A stretch of 64,000 nucleotides of DNA from Draconibacterium halophilum (GTDB lineage Bacteria; Bacteroidota; Bacteroidia; Bacteroidales; Prolixibacteraceae). Of this stretch, positions 33,233-42,109 are shown piece by piece. How positions within the stretch are numbered: the stretch's first letter is position 1; every line of letters starts with the position of its first letter. Under the pieces are notes generated by a model. The model made no database searches. It saw only the letters and a list, made by a program, of their open reading frames with translations, and had not been told where the DNA came from. The stretch is from contig NZ_CP048409.1 of the NCBI RefSeq assembly GCF_010448835.1, positions 868,001 to 932,000 on the forward strand, read 5' to 3'. Position numbers and translations under genes: made by a program.

Positions 33233-33438
33233 TGCGCGAATTTCAACTGAGCAGCGAATATATTGAACTGGTAAAACTGTTAAAGCTTTTGCGAATTGCA
33301 CAAACGGGCGGCCATGCAAAAATTATCGTTGAGGATGGCGAAGTGGTTCGCAACGGCGAACCCGAGTTCAGGAAAAGAGCCAAGCTGGTTAAAGGTGATG
33401 TGCTGGAAATTATGGGAGAGAGTATTAAAATTGTATAA
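33232..33438 (+). CDS. Small S4-domain RNA-binding protein
   Basis: A 68-residue protein that is a single S4 domain (YIELVKLLKLLRIAQTGGHA, then VRNGEPEFRKRAKLVKGD), like E. coli YbcJ. It probably binds structured RNA. The start ATG shares its A with the last base of the peptidase stop TAA, so translation is coupled. Confidence 0.85.
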   Translation: MREFQLSSEYIELVKLLKLLRIAQTGGHAKIIVEDGEVVRNGEPEFRKRAKLVKGDVLEIMGESIKIV

Positions 33439-33445
33439 AAAGAAT

Positions 33446-33478
33446 AAAGCCGGTAATTAATTATCGGCTTTACTTTTT
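33446..33478 (+). terminator. Terminator after the S4-domain gene
   Basis: AAAGCCG (33446-33452) pairs with CGGCTTT (33465-33471), with extra AT pairs inside, followed by a T-rich tail. Confidence 0.75.
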
Positions 33479-33658
33479 GGCAATAATTGTAAAAACATTT
33501 GCGAGTGTTAAAAAATGCTGCCCGTTCTATTCGTCAGGCTTGTTTTTGCTTTAGCACTGCTACTTTTCGGCCAATCCAAACACCATAAATTTATCGCACC
33601 GATAGTGCGAATTGCAATTGCGGGTTATTACTATGTATTGGCAATGGTCTGTAAGCGG

Positions 33659-33868
33659 CTAACCTTCGTATTTAAACGATACTTTTAGTTTAACACGATA
33701 ACATTCTATTTCACCTTCGGTAATGTGAATGTCCATTTTGCACACTTCCGCAATTCTTATGTCGCGCAATGATTTTGATGCCATGCTTATGGCATTCTGG
33801 GATGCTTGTTCCCACGATACAGGGCTGCTTCCAATCAGTTCAACAATTTTGTAAACACTGTTAGGCAT
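33659..33868 (-). CDS. Dodecin family flavin-binding protein
   Basis: A 69-residue protein starting MPNSVYKIVELIGSSPVSWEQ, the dodecin signature with its conserved tryptophan, followed by ASKSLRDIRIAEV and a final beta strand. Dodecins assemble into hollow dodecamers that store flavins or related ligands. It is a single gene. The 187 bases between its stop and the S4 terminator hold nothing I can identify. Confidence 0.88.
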   Translation of the reverse strand: MPNSVYKIVELIGSSPVSWEQASQNAISMASKSLRDIRIAEVCKMDIHITEGEIECYRVKLKVSFKYEG

Positions 33869-34015
33869 AACGTTTCAGTTTTTTGGTTATTAATAAATCT
33901 TTAATAGTTCTATTTTGTACGGAGTGCACAGAGAAATAGTTTTATACGCGCAGCTTTTATTTTCACTGAACAATAAAATCAATAAAAAAACTAAATTATG
34001 TAAGTCAAAAGTGTA

Positions 34016-34387
34016 CTATAATCTAACGAGGAATAAACGTCCTGCAACGATAAGCACAAGAAAAACCAAAATAACTATATTTAAGATCACTTCTTTTGTT
34101 TCTTTTCTTTTGGAATGAAGAAAAGTTGCCAACACCATAATAATTGTAAGCCCAATGGCTGCTAACGGAATTAAAATCTCGAAAGTAGAATAAACGCCCG
34201 GCAGGAAAAGACCTAAACCGCCCAACACCTCGAATGCACCAATTAATCTTAGTCGTTGTTCGGTGAAATCTTCGATCCATTCAAAAACTTTTCTCAGGTT
34301 CTCTTTAGGCAAAACAAGTTTAAGAGAACCAGTTGTAAGAAAGAAAACGGCAATAATAATCTGTATAATCCAGAGCGCTATATTCAT
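34016..34387 (-). CDS. DoxX-like membrane protein
   Basis: A 123-residue protein with four hydrophobic helices. The N-terminal IIAVFFLTTGSLKLV and the loop GAFEVLGGLGLFLPG match DoxX/DoxX-like small membrane proteins. These are loosely linked to respiratory or redox functions, but the specific role is unknown. It is a single gene. Confidence 0.8.
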   Translation of the reverse strand: MNIALWIIQIIIAVFFLTTGSLKLVLPKENLRKVFEWIEDFTEQRLRLIGAFEVLGGLGLFLPGVYSTFEILIPLAAIGLTIIMVLATFLHSKRKETKEVILNIVILVFLVLIVAGRLFLVRL

Positions 34388-34548
34388 AATAACAATTTTT
34401 AATTAGCGATGAGTTGTTGTATTATGTATTATAAAAATGGATCGACTGTTTAATAGTAACCCAATATCAATTAAATTGTTGCTTTTTGCCTAACAATCCT
34501 TTCTTCTCTTTTTCCCGTTTTACAATTATTTGAAATAACTGTTGCTGA

Positions 34549-35637
34549 TTATTTTCTATAAACCCATACTTCCGACCCTGGATTGTCTTCCATGTATTTC
34601 ATCTTAGCAGTATTAGCCTCGTTAAAAGTTTTATAACTACTTATTCCTACTATAAAGAAACGACCTTTTTTGCCAACATGAAAAGCTTCGTACCCTTTTT
34701 TCTGTAATTCAAGCAAATAATTATCCGCATTTTCTTTAACAGAGAAGCTTCCACCAACAAGGTAGTAACGAACCGAGTCTTGTTCCAAGGGCAATGTTTC
34801 AGCCGGTTCAGGAATATTTTTAATGGTATCGGCAACCAAAGTTGTGTCTTGAATTGTTGCAGTAGAATCTGCCATTGTGCTATCAATAACTATAGGTTCT
34901 TGTTTTGCAGGTAGTTCTACAATAGTGTTTGTGGTAACTATTTTTTCTTCGTCGCCATTGTCATTGTTAAAACCTTTCATAAATATAAAGACGGATACGG
35001 CAAGTAACGGAATAATAATGAGTAGAAATAACCAGGGTTTTTTCTTCTTCTTTTCTTTCTCCTCAGAATGAATCTCCGGCTCTGTCTCTTTTGGTGCTGT
35101 TTCATCAGTTATTGGTCCTTCAATAACTGTCTTTTTTTCATCCTGCTCTTCCGGTTCTGTTACTTCGGGCTCTGCTTCCGATTGTTGCTCTATCTTGTCA
35201 TTGGTTGGAACTTCAGGTGGCTCCGGTTCGCTGATCGACATGGCGCCAAGACCAAACGAATCAAGTAGCAAATTCTCTTCTTCCGATGCCTGAAAAATGA
35301 TCTCCCCCTTTTCGTTGTGCGAAAGCGTGCCTACTCCTTCAATAAAAACCTCGTCGCCTTTGTCGAGTTTAAAAAGCATCTCGTCACGTTCCTTTTCAAT
35401 ACGAACCAATGCATTAAAATGTGGTATATGAAGCTTTTCTGCAATATGGCCAACCAGCACTCCATCATTGTTTTTTAATTGCTGATTAAACGAAATGGTT
35501 TTTGAGGGAGGTTTTATTTCGTCGCTTTCATTATTAATGTCTGCGGGGTGGTATTCCGAAACAAAAGCCCCCAGGCCGGGGATAATTACAATGTAGTGTT
35601 GTAACAGAAGCGTGTATATTTCTTTTCCGAAGCTCAC
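34549..35637 (-). CDS. SPOR-domain membrane protein with N-terminal HU-like (CCDC81-type) region
   Basis: From a GTG at 35637 the protein is 362 residues. The longer frame runs 64 codons further into the galE promoter and is rejected. Residues about 1-130 resemble the bacterial HU/CCDC81 module (YIVIIPGLGAFVSEYHPA, then DEVFIEGVGTL). An acidic linker, one membrane helix (WLFLLIIIPLLAVSVFIFM) and a C-terminal SPOR domain (YYLVGGSFSVKENADNYLL, then FIVGISSYKTFNEA) follow. SPOR domains bind denuded septal peptidoglycan, so a cell-division role is likely. Confidence 0.8.
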   Translation of the reverse strand: MSFGKEIYTLLLQHYIVIIPGLGAFVSEYHPADINNESDEIKPPSKTISFNQQLKNNDGVLVGHIAEKLHIPHFNALVRIEKERDEMLFKLDKGDEVFIEGVGTLSHNEKGEIIFQASEEENLLLDSFGLGAMSISEPEPPEVPTNDKIEQQSEAEPEVTEPEEQDEKKTVIEGPITDETAPKETEPEIHSEEKEKKKKKPWLFLLIIIPLLAVSVFIFMKGFNNDNGDEEKIVTTNTIVELPAKQEPIVIDSTMADSTATIQDTTLVADTIKNIPEPAETLPLEQDSVRYYLVGGSFSVKENADNYLLELQKKGYEAFHVGKKGRFFIVGISSYKTFNEANTAKMKYMEDNPGSEVWVYRK

Positions 35638-35788
35638 TTGAATGAATTTAGACGTCAAAATTACAAAACATAAAGTAAACTGCAACTGCCCTAAAATTAA
35701 GTTTTTACAAAAGCCTGTTCTGCAATGGCGTAAACTGTCGATTTCTGTATCGATTTTCCTACTTTTATTGCTCAAATCAAAAAAAAAC

Positions 35789-36817
35789 ATGGCAAAAAAG
35801 ATTTTAGTTACAGGCGGAACCGGATACATTGGTTCTCATACAGTTGTTGAATTACAGAATTCGGGTTACGACGTAATTGTTGTCGACGACCTATCAAACT
35901 CAAGTATTGATGTATTGGATAATATTGAGAAAATTTCGGGTAAAAAACCGGCATTCGAGCAGTTTGATTTGGCGGATGCTACAAAAACCGATGAGTTTTT
36001 TAGTCGTAATTCAGATATTAGTGCAATCATTCATTTTGCAGCTTCGAAAGCTGTTGGTGAATCCGTACAAAAACCTTTGCTGTATTACCGTAATAACCTG
36101 GTTTCACTAATGAATTTGTTGGATTGCCAGTTAAAATACAATGTGGCAAATATTGTATTCTCATCGTCGTGCACGGTGTACGGCCAGCCCGATGTGTTGC
36201 CGGTTACCGAAGAAACACCACGAAAAGATGCCGAGTCGCCCTACGGAAATACCAAGCGTGTGAATGAAGATATTTTAAGCGATAGCATCCTCGCTTTTCC
36301 GCAGTTGAAAGGAATTGCACTGCGTTATTTTAATCCCATAGGCGCACATCCAACTGCTTTGATTGGAGAATTACCGCTGGGAGTGCCACAAAACCTGGTG
36401 CCTTTTATTACGCAAACAGCGGCTGGGTTACGCGACGAGCTTAAAGTGTTTGGCGACGATTACGATACGGTAGATGGATCGGCCGTTCGCGATTACATTA
36501 ACGTTGTAGATTTGGCGAAGGCTCACGTAGTAGCAATTGAGCGATTGCTGGAAGGCAAAAACAAAAAGAGCTACGAAATATTTAATCTTGGTACCGGAAA
36601 TGGATTGTCGGTACTGGAAATTGTAAATGGTTTTGAGAAAGCAACAGGCGTGAAACTGAATTATAAAGTTGTTGATCGTCGTGCCGGCGATATCGAAAAA
36701 ATTTGGGCCGACACTACTTTTGCCAACGAAGAACTGGGCTGGAAAGCTGAAAAAGGAACAGAAGAGACCTTACTTTCAGCCTGGAACTGGGAGAAAAAAG
36801 TTAGAGGAATAAAATAA
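35789..36817 (+). CDS. galE: UDP-glucose 4-epimerase
   Basis: A 342-residue extended SDR enzyme. The start MAKKILVTGGTGYIGSHT at 35789 is chosen; 49 upstream codons overlap the neighbouring promoter. The NAD-binding GGTGYIGS, the Ser of FSSSCTVYG, the catalytic YGNTK (YxxxK) and the GalE-specific RYFNPIGAHP are present. It interconverts UDP-glucose and UDP-galactose for surface polysaccharide. It precedes rfbB by 73 bases, a small sugar-nucleotide cluster. Confidence 0.95.
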   Translation: MAKKILVTGGTGYIGSHTVVELQNSGYDVIVVDDLSNSSIDVLDNIEKISGKKPAFEQFDLADATKTDEFFSRNSDISAIIHFAASKAVGESVQKPLLYYRNNLVSLMNLLDCQLKYNVANIVFSSSCTVYGQPDVLPVTEETPRKDAESPYGNTKRVNEDILSDSILAFPQLKGIALRYFNPIGAHPTALIGELPLGVPQNLVPFITQTAAGLRDELKVFGDDYDTVDGSAVRDYINVVDLAKAHVVAIERLLEGKNKKSYEIFNLGTGNGLSVLEIVNGFEKATGVKLNYKVVDRRAGDIEKIWADTTFANEELGWKAEKGTEETLLSAWNWEKKVRGIK

Positions 36818-36890
36818 TAGGTTCGAAATACAGCCTTTGTCAGTTTTATTTTGATCAATTCCTGTATTTTTGTCTGAAAACAGACACATT

Positions 36891-37946
36891 ATGAAGAAAA
36901 CAATTCTCATTACCGGAGGTGCCGGATTTATCGGTTCGCATGTGGTTCGTTTATTTGTAAATAACTACCCCGATTACAACATTGTAAACCTCGATAAATT
37001 GACTTACGCAGGTAACCTCAATAATTTAAAAGATATTGAGGACAAGCCAAATTACGAATTCGTAAAAGGCGATATTGTAGACAGCGATTTTATTCAGCAA
37101 CTGTTTGAAGAACGTCAGTTTGATGGGGTCATTCATTTGGCTGCCGAATCGCATGTCGATCGTTCCATCTCGAATCCTTCCGAGTTTGTTTTTACCAATG
37201 TTATTGGCACCGTTAATTTACTGAATGCTGCAAAACACATTTGGGCAGCCAATTTTGACGCCAAACGTTTCTACCATATTTCAACCGATGAAGTCTACGG
37301 CTCGCTGGGCAACGAGGGAATGTTTACTGAGGAAACAGCTTACGATCCGCACAGTCCGTACTCGGCATCAAAAGCCAGTTCCGACCATTTTGTGCGTGCC
37401 TACAACGATACTTTTGGCGTGCCAACAGTTATTTCAAACTGTTCAAACAATTATGGGTCGTTTCAGTTTCCCGAGAAGTTGATTCCACTCTTCATTCACA
37501 ATATTAAAAACAACAAACCGCTTCCGGTTTACGGTAAAGGCGAAAACGTACGCGACTGGCTTTGGGTGGTTGATCATGCCCGCGCTATCGATGTAATTTT
37601 CCACAAAGGCAAAATTAACGAAACCTACAATATTGGCGGGTTTAACGAGTGGACGAACATCGATTTGATTCGCGTGATGTGTCGCAAAATGGATGAAAAA
37701 CTTGGCCGCCCGGAAGGTGAATCGGAAAAGCTGATTACCTATGTGAAAGACCGTGCCGGCCACGATTTGCGTTACGCCATCGATGCCACAAAAATTAAAA
37801 ACGAATTGGGCTGGGAACCATCGTTGCAGTTTGAGGAAGGTATTGAAAAGACCATCGACTGGTACCTCGAAAATACGGAATGGCTGGAGAATGTTACATC
37901 AGGCGATTACCAAAAATATTACGAGCAACAATACGTTAAAAGATAA
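36891..37946 (+). CDS. rfbB: dTDP-glucose 4,6-dehydratase
   Basis: A 351-residue extended SDR enzyme with GGAGFIGS, the RfbB signature HLAAESHVDRSI, the catalytic STDEVYGSL (Asp-Glu) and YSASK. The start at 36891 (MKKTILITGG) is preferred over a TTG seven codons upstream. It dehydrates dTDP-glucose to the 4-keto-6-deoxy intermediate that leads to rhamnose and other deoxysugars. The other rfb genes are not in the window. A TATTTTTG -7-like element (36865-36872) overlaps the longer reading frame. Confidence 0.95.
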   Translation: MKKTILITGGAGFIGSHVVRLFVNNYPDYNIVNLDKLTYAGNLNNLKDIEDKPNYEFVKGDIVDSDFIQQLFEERQFDGVIHLAAESHVDRSISNPSEFVFTNVIGTVNLLNAAKHIWAANFDAKRFYHISTDEVYGSLGNEGMFTEETAYDPHSPYSASKASSDHFVRAYNDTFGVPTVISNCSNNYGSFQFPEKLIPLFIHNIKNNKPLPVYGKGENVRDWLWVVDHARAIDVIFHKGKINETYNIGGFNEWTNIDLIRVMCRKMDEKLGRPEGESEKLITYVKDRAGHDLRYAIDATKIKNELGWEPSLQFEEGIEKTIDWYLENTEWLENVTSGDYQKYYEQQYVKR

Positions 37947-37981
37947 GTGACAAAAGCGTCGTATAAAATTCGGGGCAAAAC

Positions 37982-38011
37982 TTTCAGGAACAGATTTTTA
38001 TACTATCTTTG
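37982..38011 (+). promoter_or_regulatory. Promoter of rpsP (TTTC ... TATCTTTG)
   Basis: TATCTTTG at 38004-38011 is a perfect TANNTTTG, with TTTC at 37982-37985 eighteen bases upstream. Transcription would start near 38018, 25 bases before the rpsP ATG. Confidence 0.55.
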
Positions 38012-38042
38012 CGCCACATTTTTCAAAATTTAAAATAGAATT

Positions 38043-38699
38043 ATGCCAGTAAAAATGAGATTAACGCGACACGGTCGCAAACGCTACGCATACTACCATA
38101 TTGTAGTAGCTGATAGCAGGGCGCCACGAGATGGCAGGTACATTGAAAGAATTGGCACGTACAATCCTAACACTGATCCTGCTACTATCGATCTCGATTT
38201 TGACAAAGCTTACGACTGGCTTGTTAAAGGCGCACAACCAACCGACACTGTAAGAGCAATTTTGTCTTACAAAGGTGTAATGTACAAAAAACACCTTGCG
38301 GGTGGAGTTAAAAAAGGAGCTTTCGATGAAGCTGAAGCTGAAAAACGTTTAGAGAATTGGCTTTCAGAAAAAGAAGCTAAAATTCAGGCAAAAATTGATC
38401 GTCTGAAAGGTGAAGCTGATGCTGAGACTCAAAAACAATTGGATGCTGAGAAGAAAATCAACGAAGACAGAGCTGCTGCTATTGCTGCAAGAGAAGCAGA
38501 ATTAGTTGCTGAAGCTGAAGCTGCCGTTGCTGCTGAAAGAGCAGAAGCCGCTGCAGAAGAAGAAGCAAGCGCTGAAGTTGAAGAAACTCCGGAAGCTGAA
38601 ACTCCGGAAGTTGAAACCCCGGAAGTTGAAACTCCAAAAGCTGAAGCACCTGCTGCAGAAGAAGGCGCTTCGGAAGAAGAAAAAGGTGCGAAATCTTAA
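38043..38699 (+). CDS. rpsP: 30S ribosomal protein S16 with long acidic C-terminal tail
   Basis: The first 85 residues are a standard S16 (VKMRLTRHGRKRYAYYHIVV, then RYIERIGTYNP). The 218-residue total is much longer than the 80-90 of most bacteria, because of an alanine/glutamate-rich coiled tail, as is usual in Bacteroidota. The tail ends in tandem 'ETPEV'-type repeats encoded by near-identical 18-bp units around 38586-38640. rimM follows after a terminator-like hairpin. Confidence 0.95.
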   Translation: MPVKMRLTRHGRKRYAYYHIVVADSRAPRDGRYIERIGTYNPNTDPATIDLDFDKAYDWLVKGAQPTDTVRAILSYKGVMYKKHLAGGVKKGAFDEAEAEKRLENWLSEKEAKIQAKIDRLKGEADAETQKQLDAEKKINEDRAAAIAAREAELVAEAEAAVAAERAEAAAEEEASAEVEETPEAETPEVETPEVETPKAEAPAAEEGASEEEKGAKS

Positions 38700-38721
38700 G
38701 AAAGAGAACTCATCTTATTAT

Positions 38722-38757
38722 AAAAAACCACTTGTCGATTGGCAGGTGGTTTTTTTG
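38722..38757 (+). terminator. Rho-independent terminator between rpsP and rimM
   Basis: AAAAAACCAC(T)TG and CAGGTGGTTTTTT form a 13-bp stem with one G-U pair around TCGATTGG. It may attenuate read-through into rimM. Confidence 0.85.
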
Positions 38758-38865
38758 TGTATTATGGTATCATTTGGCCTTCCCGGGAAAAAATTATGTC
38801 GCACATTTTTGGAACTTTCTACTGGCAACTAGCGTTTCAAGGTAAAAATGCTTTACTTTTGAAGT

Positions 38866-39393
38866 ATGGAAACGATACCTAAAACCGATTGCCAAAAAGT
38901 TGGATTCTTCAGAAAAACGCACGGCGTACATGGTGAAGTAGTTCTGGAGTTTGACGAACAGTTTGAATATTCAGTGGAAGAAAGCGACCGCTTTTTTGTT
39001 GAGCTCGATGGTTTGCTTGTTCCTTTCTTTCTTGAAAAAGATGGTTTCCGTTTCCGGTCGTCAAAATCGGCCATTGTCAAATTCGACTGGGTTGACGATG
39101 AAAAATATGCCAAACGACTGATCGGCGCCGGAGCTTACTTGTTTCATTCAGAGATTATCGACGAGCAGGAAGAAACAGAATCGATGTTTGAAGGACTGAT
39201 GCTAATCGATAGCAAGTTGGGCGAAATTGGTATAATCGACCAGGTTGAGGATTATTCAGGGAATATTGTTTTTACCGTTTCGTACAGGGGCGAAGAATTG
39301 TTGATCCCGTTTCATGAGGAGATATTGGTTTCGTATAGCGAAAATGAAAGTACCTTAACGCTAAATTTACCCGACGGATTGATCGACGCTTAA
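38866..39393 (+). CDS. rimM: Ribosome maturation factor RimM
   Basis: A 175-residue two-domain RimM. The N-terminal barrel has VGFFRKTHGVHGEV near residue 9, and the PRC-like C-terminal half has IDQVEDYSGNIVF and LLIPFHEEILVSY. RimM assists assembly of the 30S head near S19. Its place after rpsP is the normal arrangement, although trmD and rplS are not adjacent. Confidence 0.93.
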   Translation: METIPKTDCQKVGFFRKTHGVHGEVVLEFDEQFEYSVEESDRFFVELDGLLVPFFLEKDGFRFRSSKSAIVKFDWVDDEKYAKRLIGAGAYLFHSEIIDEQEETESMFEGLMLIDSKLGEIGIIDQVEDYSGNIVFTVSYRGEELLIPFHEEILVSYSENESTLTLNLPDGLIDA

Positions 39394-39536
39394 TTGAGGC
39401 TCAAAATCTGCACAAGTATTCCTTAGTATCATTTCGTGGTGGATGAATTCAATAGTCATCTGGCATTTTTCTCAATGCTGTTATACAATGGCACAATTCT
39501 TTCAAAAGACATGGTCAAATAAAAAAGTCAACCAGG

Positions 39537-40238
39537 ATGAATTGGAATTTTTATCTAAATTTTTTGGCGGCCATTGTAGCCATTGTCAATCCGGTGGCCA
39601 TTGTTCCCATGTGGTCAGAGCTCACCCAGGATGTGTCGACACAAGTAAAAACCAGACTCGCGTGGTTAACCATTGGTGTGAGTGTTATTATGCTCGTTAT
39701 GTTTTTACTGGCTGGAAAATATATTTTGCAGTTTTTCTCCATCGATTTGGTAGTTTTTAAAGTAGCTGGCGGCATCCTGTTATTACTTACAGGGATAAGA
39801 ATGATTGACGGACAAAATGTAAAAATGGGTTCTCAAGAACTTGAAGAAGGATCAGCCCTGTATATTGCCAAGATGAAATTCAGGCAGATATTTGTGCCTA
39901 TGGTTATTCCCTTTATTGTTGGTCCCGGTTCAATTACCACACTTATTTTGTTTGGAGGAGGTCTTAATAACTGGACGGATTCCATATTATTAACCGTTGT
40001 TCTTGTTTTTACTTTATTCTTGTTGTTGCTTAGCCTGATGTCCTCAAGCTGGTTGGATAAAAGGATAGACCCATTGGTATTCACTGCCATTTCTCGCTTA
40101 TTTGGTATTATTGTTACTGCAATTGCCATTCAGTTTATTCTGGAAGGTTTAGGCAGTGCATTCCCTACATGGATTAATGGTGCTTCTCCTTTAATTGAAG
40201 AAAATGGTACGGTTACAGAGGCCGGAAATAATATTTAA
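39537..40238 (+). CDS. MarC family integral membrane protein
   Basis: A 233-residue protein with six hydrophobic segments. The family pattern is clear: FLAAIVAIVNPVAIVPMW at the start, VAGGILLLLTGIRMI in the third helix, and VPMVIPFIVGPGSITTLI in the middle. MarC proteins are inner-membrane proteins of uncertain transport function; a role in antibiotic resistance was not upheld for E. coli MarC. It is a single gene. Confidence 0.88.
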   Translation: MNWNFYLNFLAAIVAIVNPVAIVPMWSELTQDVSTQVKTRLAWLTIGVSVIMLVMFLLAGKYILQFFSIDLVVFKVAGGILLLLTGIRMIDGQNVKMGSQELEEGSALYIAKMKFRQIFVPMVIPFIVGPGSITTLILFGGGLNNWTDSILLTVVLVFTLFLLLLSLMSSSWLDKRIDPLVFTAISRLFGIIVTAIAIQFILEGLGSAFPTWINGASPLIEENGTVTEAGNNI

Positions 40239-40688
40239 CAGGGTATTTCGTGGTTTTCTAAATATACTTACAATCAACATCATTAGAGCGTTGAAATGGG
40301 GTAAATATCGTGGAAGAATTTCACACATTGTGCAACATTGTAATCAACATTCTATTCCTTCGTTTTTCAGTTCAAATTAATTTACAAACAACAATCAGCT
40401 CCGGATTACTTGGTATAAAAAATAAAAGATAAAATTATTTTTACCTCGTGTGCAACTTTGTGCGGGTTTGCACGTCATTAAAATGTTGTAAGGCTATTGG
40501 CAGGGCAGTATTTTGGCTGAATACGACTTATAATCGTCAATTATTATTCTTAACAATGAAAAAAATAAGCAGAAAATTTAAATAATAATTACATGAAATG
40601 AGCATTTAACTGGAATCGCACCAATAGTAATTATAAAAAGTAAAATGCGAATTCTATACGATGCTTATCGCATAAACAATTTAATCGC
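40239..40688. other. Intergenic region without recognisable genes
   Basis: A 450-base AT-rich stretch between the MarC gene and the DUF2807 gene. Short open frames overlapping its left end have no family match. No tRNA, repeat array or strong hairpin is seen. Confidence 0.5.
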
Positions 40689-41393
40689 ATGAAAACCAGA
40701 ATTTTATTATTGAGCCTTTTTGTAATGGGCTTGTTTATTGCCTCAACTGTTCAGGCAGAAGAAGAAACACGCGATGTTTCAAGTTTTTCGGAAATTAATT
40801 TGCGCATACCGGCAACCGTTCATTTAGAGCAAGGCAGCACACAAAGCGTGCGGATAGTTGCTAAAAAGTCGACTCTTGAAGATATTATTACTGAAGTAAA
40901 TGGAAGTAAACTGGTGATTCGTTTTCCGGGTAGAAGTATTTTTCAACGCAATTACAAACCCGGAAAAATCGATATTTACATTAGTGTGCCGGACGTTGAT
41001 GCACTGGGAGTCTCAGGGTCTGGAGACATTTTAGCCGACGAAATTAACGCAAGGATAATCGATTTGGCTGTTAGTGGCAGTGGAAATATTGAAATTGATG
41101 ATCTAACATCGGATAAAGTAAAAGGAAGCATTTCCGGCTCGGGTAATATTCGAATAGCTGGCGATGGAGTTGCAAAAGAACTAAACGTTTCAATTTCCGG
41201 TTCGGGTAATTGTAAGGCCGACGGATTTGAAGCGGAAGATGTTACGGTTAGCACATCAGGGTCGGGCAATTGTAACGTTAGATCAAATGGTTCGGTGAAA
41301 GCACGAATTGCCGGTTCAGGAAGCGTGTATAACAAAGGTAATCCAACTGTTGATGCTTCGGTAGCCGGCTCAGGAAGAGTGAAAAGTATGTGA
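40689..41393 (+). CDS. Exported DUF2807 (head GIN domain) protein
   Basis: A 234-residue protein with a signal peptide (1-23, ending VQAE) and a DUF2807/GIN domain. A beta-helix is built from repeats marked by 'SGSGN/SGSGD' turns (at least six, e.g. LAVSGSGNIEID and VSTSGSGNCNV). The family is widespread in Bacteroidota, probably on the cell surface or periplasmic, and was described as a putative adhesin. No partner genes are nearby. Confidence 0.88.
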   Translation: MKTRILLLSLFVMGLFIASTVQAEEETRDVSSFSEINLRIPATVHLEQGSTQSVRIVAKKSTLEDIITEVNGSKLVIRFPGRSIFQRNYKPGKIDIYISVPDVDALGVSGSGDILADEINARIIDLAVSGSGNIEIDDLTSDKVKGSISGSGNIRIAGDGVAKELNVSISGSGNCKADGFEAEDVTVSTSGSGNCNVRSNGSVKARIAGSGSVYNKGNPTVDASVAGSGRVKSM

Positions 41394-41419
41394 TAGAATA
41401 GAACAGAAACGAATTAATG

Positions 41420-41452
41420 GGCCATCTGTTTTTCAGGTGGCCTATTTATTTT
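41420..41452 (+). terminator. Terminator between DUF2807 and the tsaC-type gene
   Basis: GGCCATCTG (41420-41428) pairs with CAGGTGGCC (41434-41442) with one G-U pair, followed by TATTTATTTT. It overlaps the convergent minus-strand gene end. Confidence 0.8.
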
Positions 41453-42009
41453 CTGAGAATATCGATTTGTCCGCCCGGTCTCAGTTTTATAATGCTCGAT
41501 GGTTTTGATGAAGAGCGATCTTCCTGGCGGAATTCAACAACGTAATCAACCGCATCTTTTATTTCTTCCGAAATAGCATCAAAAAAGTCCGGCGATTTCT
41601 CTCCACTTATATTTGCTGATGTGGAAACTATTGGCCGGCGAAAACGCTGTAGTAACTGGCGTGTAAAATCCTCTTTGGTAAAACGGATGCCGATACTGCC
41701 ATCGTCGGCAATTAAATTGGCGGCCAGATTTTTTGCTCCGGGGTAAATAACGGTTAGCGGAGTTGTACTAATCTCAACCAAATCCCAGGCAACTTCCGGC
41801 ACTTCATCCACATAACGATCAAGTAATGCCGGGTTTTCCATCAATACAAGCATACTTTTCGAGTCTTCACGTTTTTTTATGTCGTAAATGCGTTTCACTG
41901 CTTTTTCATCAGTGGCATCGCAGCCAATGCCCCAAATGGTGTCGGTTGGGTAAAGAATTATTCCTCCGTTTTTCAACACCTCAACTGCTTTTTTTATATC
42001 GTCATGCAT
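41446..42009 (-). CDS. L-threonylcarbamoyladenylate synthase (Sua5/YciO/YrdC family)
   Basis: A 187-residue YrdC-domain protein. LYPTDTIWGIGCDA near residue 19, KKREDSKSM near 45, GSIGIRFTKEDF near 105 and STSANISGE near 127 are the expected ATP/threonine/bicarbonate site motifs. It makes threonylcarbamoyl-AMP for the t6A37 modification of tRNA. The Sua5 C-terminal domain is absent, as in TsaC. YciO-type paralogues cannot be excluded. Confidence 0.88.
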   Translation of the reverse strand: MHDDIKKAVEVLKNGGIILYPTDTIWGIGCDATDEKAVKRIYDIKKREDSKSMLVLMENPALLDRYVDEVPEVAWDLVEISTTPLTVIYPGAKNLAANLIADDGSIGIRFTKEDFTRQLLQRFRRPIVSTSANISGEKSPDFFDAISEEIKDAVDYVVEFRQEDRSSSKPSSIIKLRPGGQIDILRK

Positions 42010-42109
42010 AATCCTTTGTTTGTGTAGCTTATCGTAACCTCTGTCGCTTCTTCGGCGCTCCTGCCGCCAATGTCGGATAATCAGAACAAAGCGCCGATAG
42101 GTGGATATA

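Noticed and set aside
35638..35829. N-terminal extension of the SPOR-domain protein
   Set aside because: It runs through the divergent galE promoter and overlaps the galE start; the HU-like domain begins right after the GTG at 35637.
38506..38832. A 108-residue lysine/leucine-rich open frame overlapping rpsP
   Set aside because: It is the shadow of the low-complexity S16 tail in another frame and crosses the terminator.
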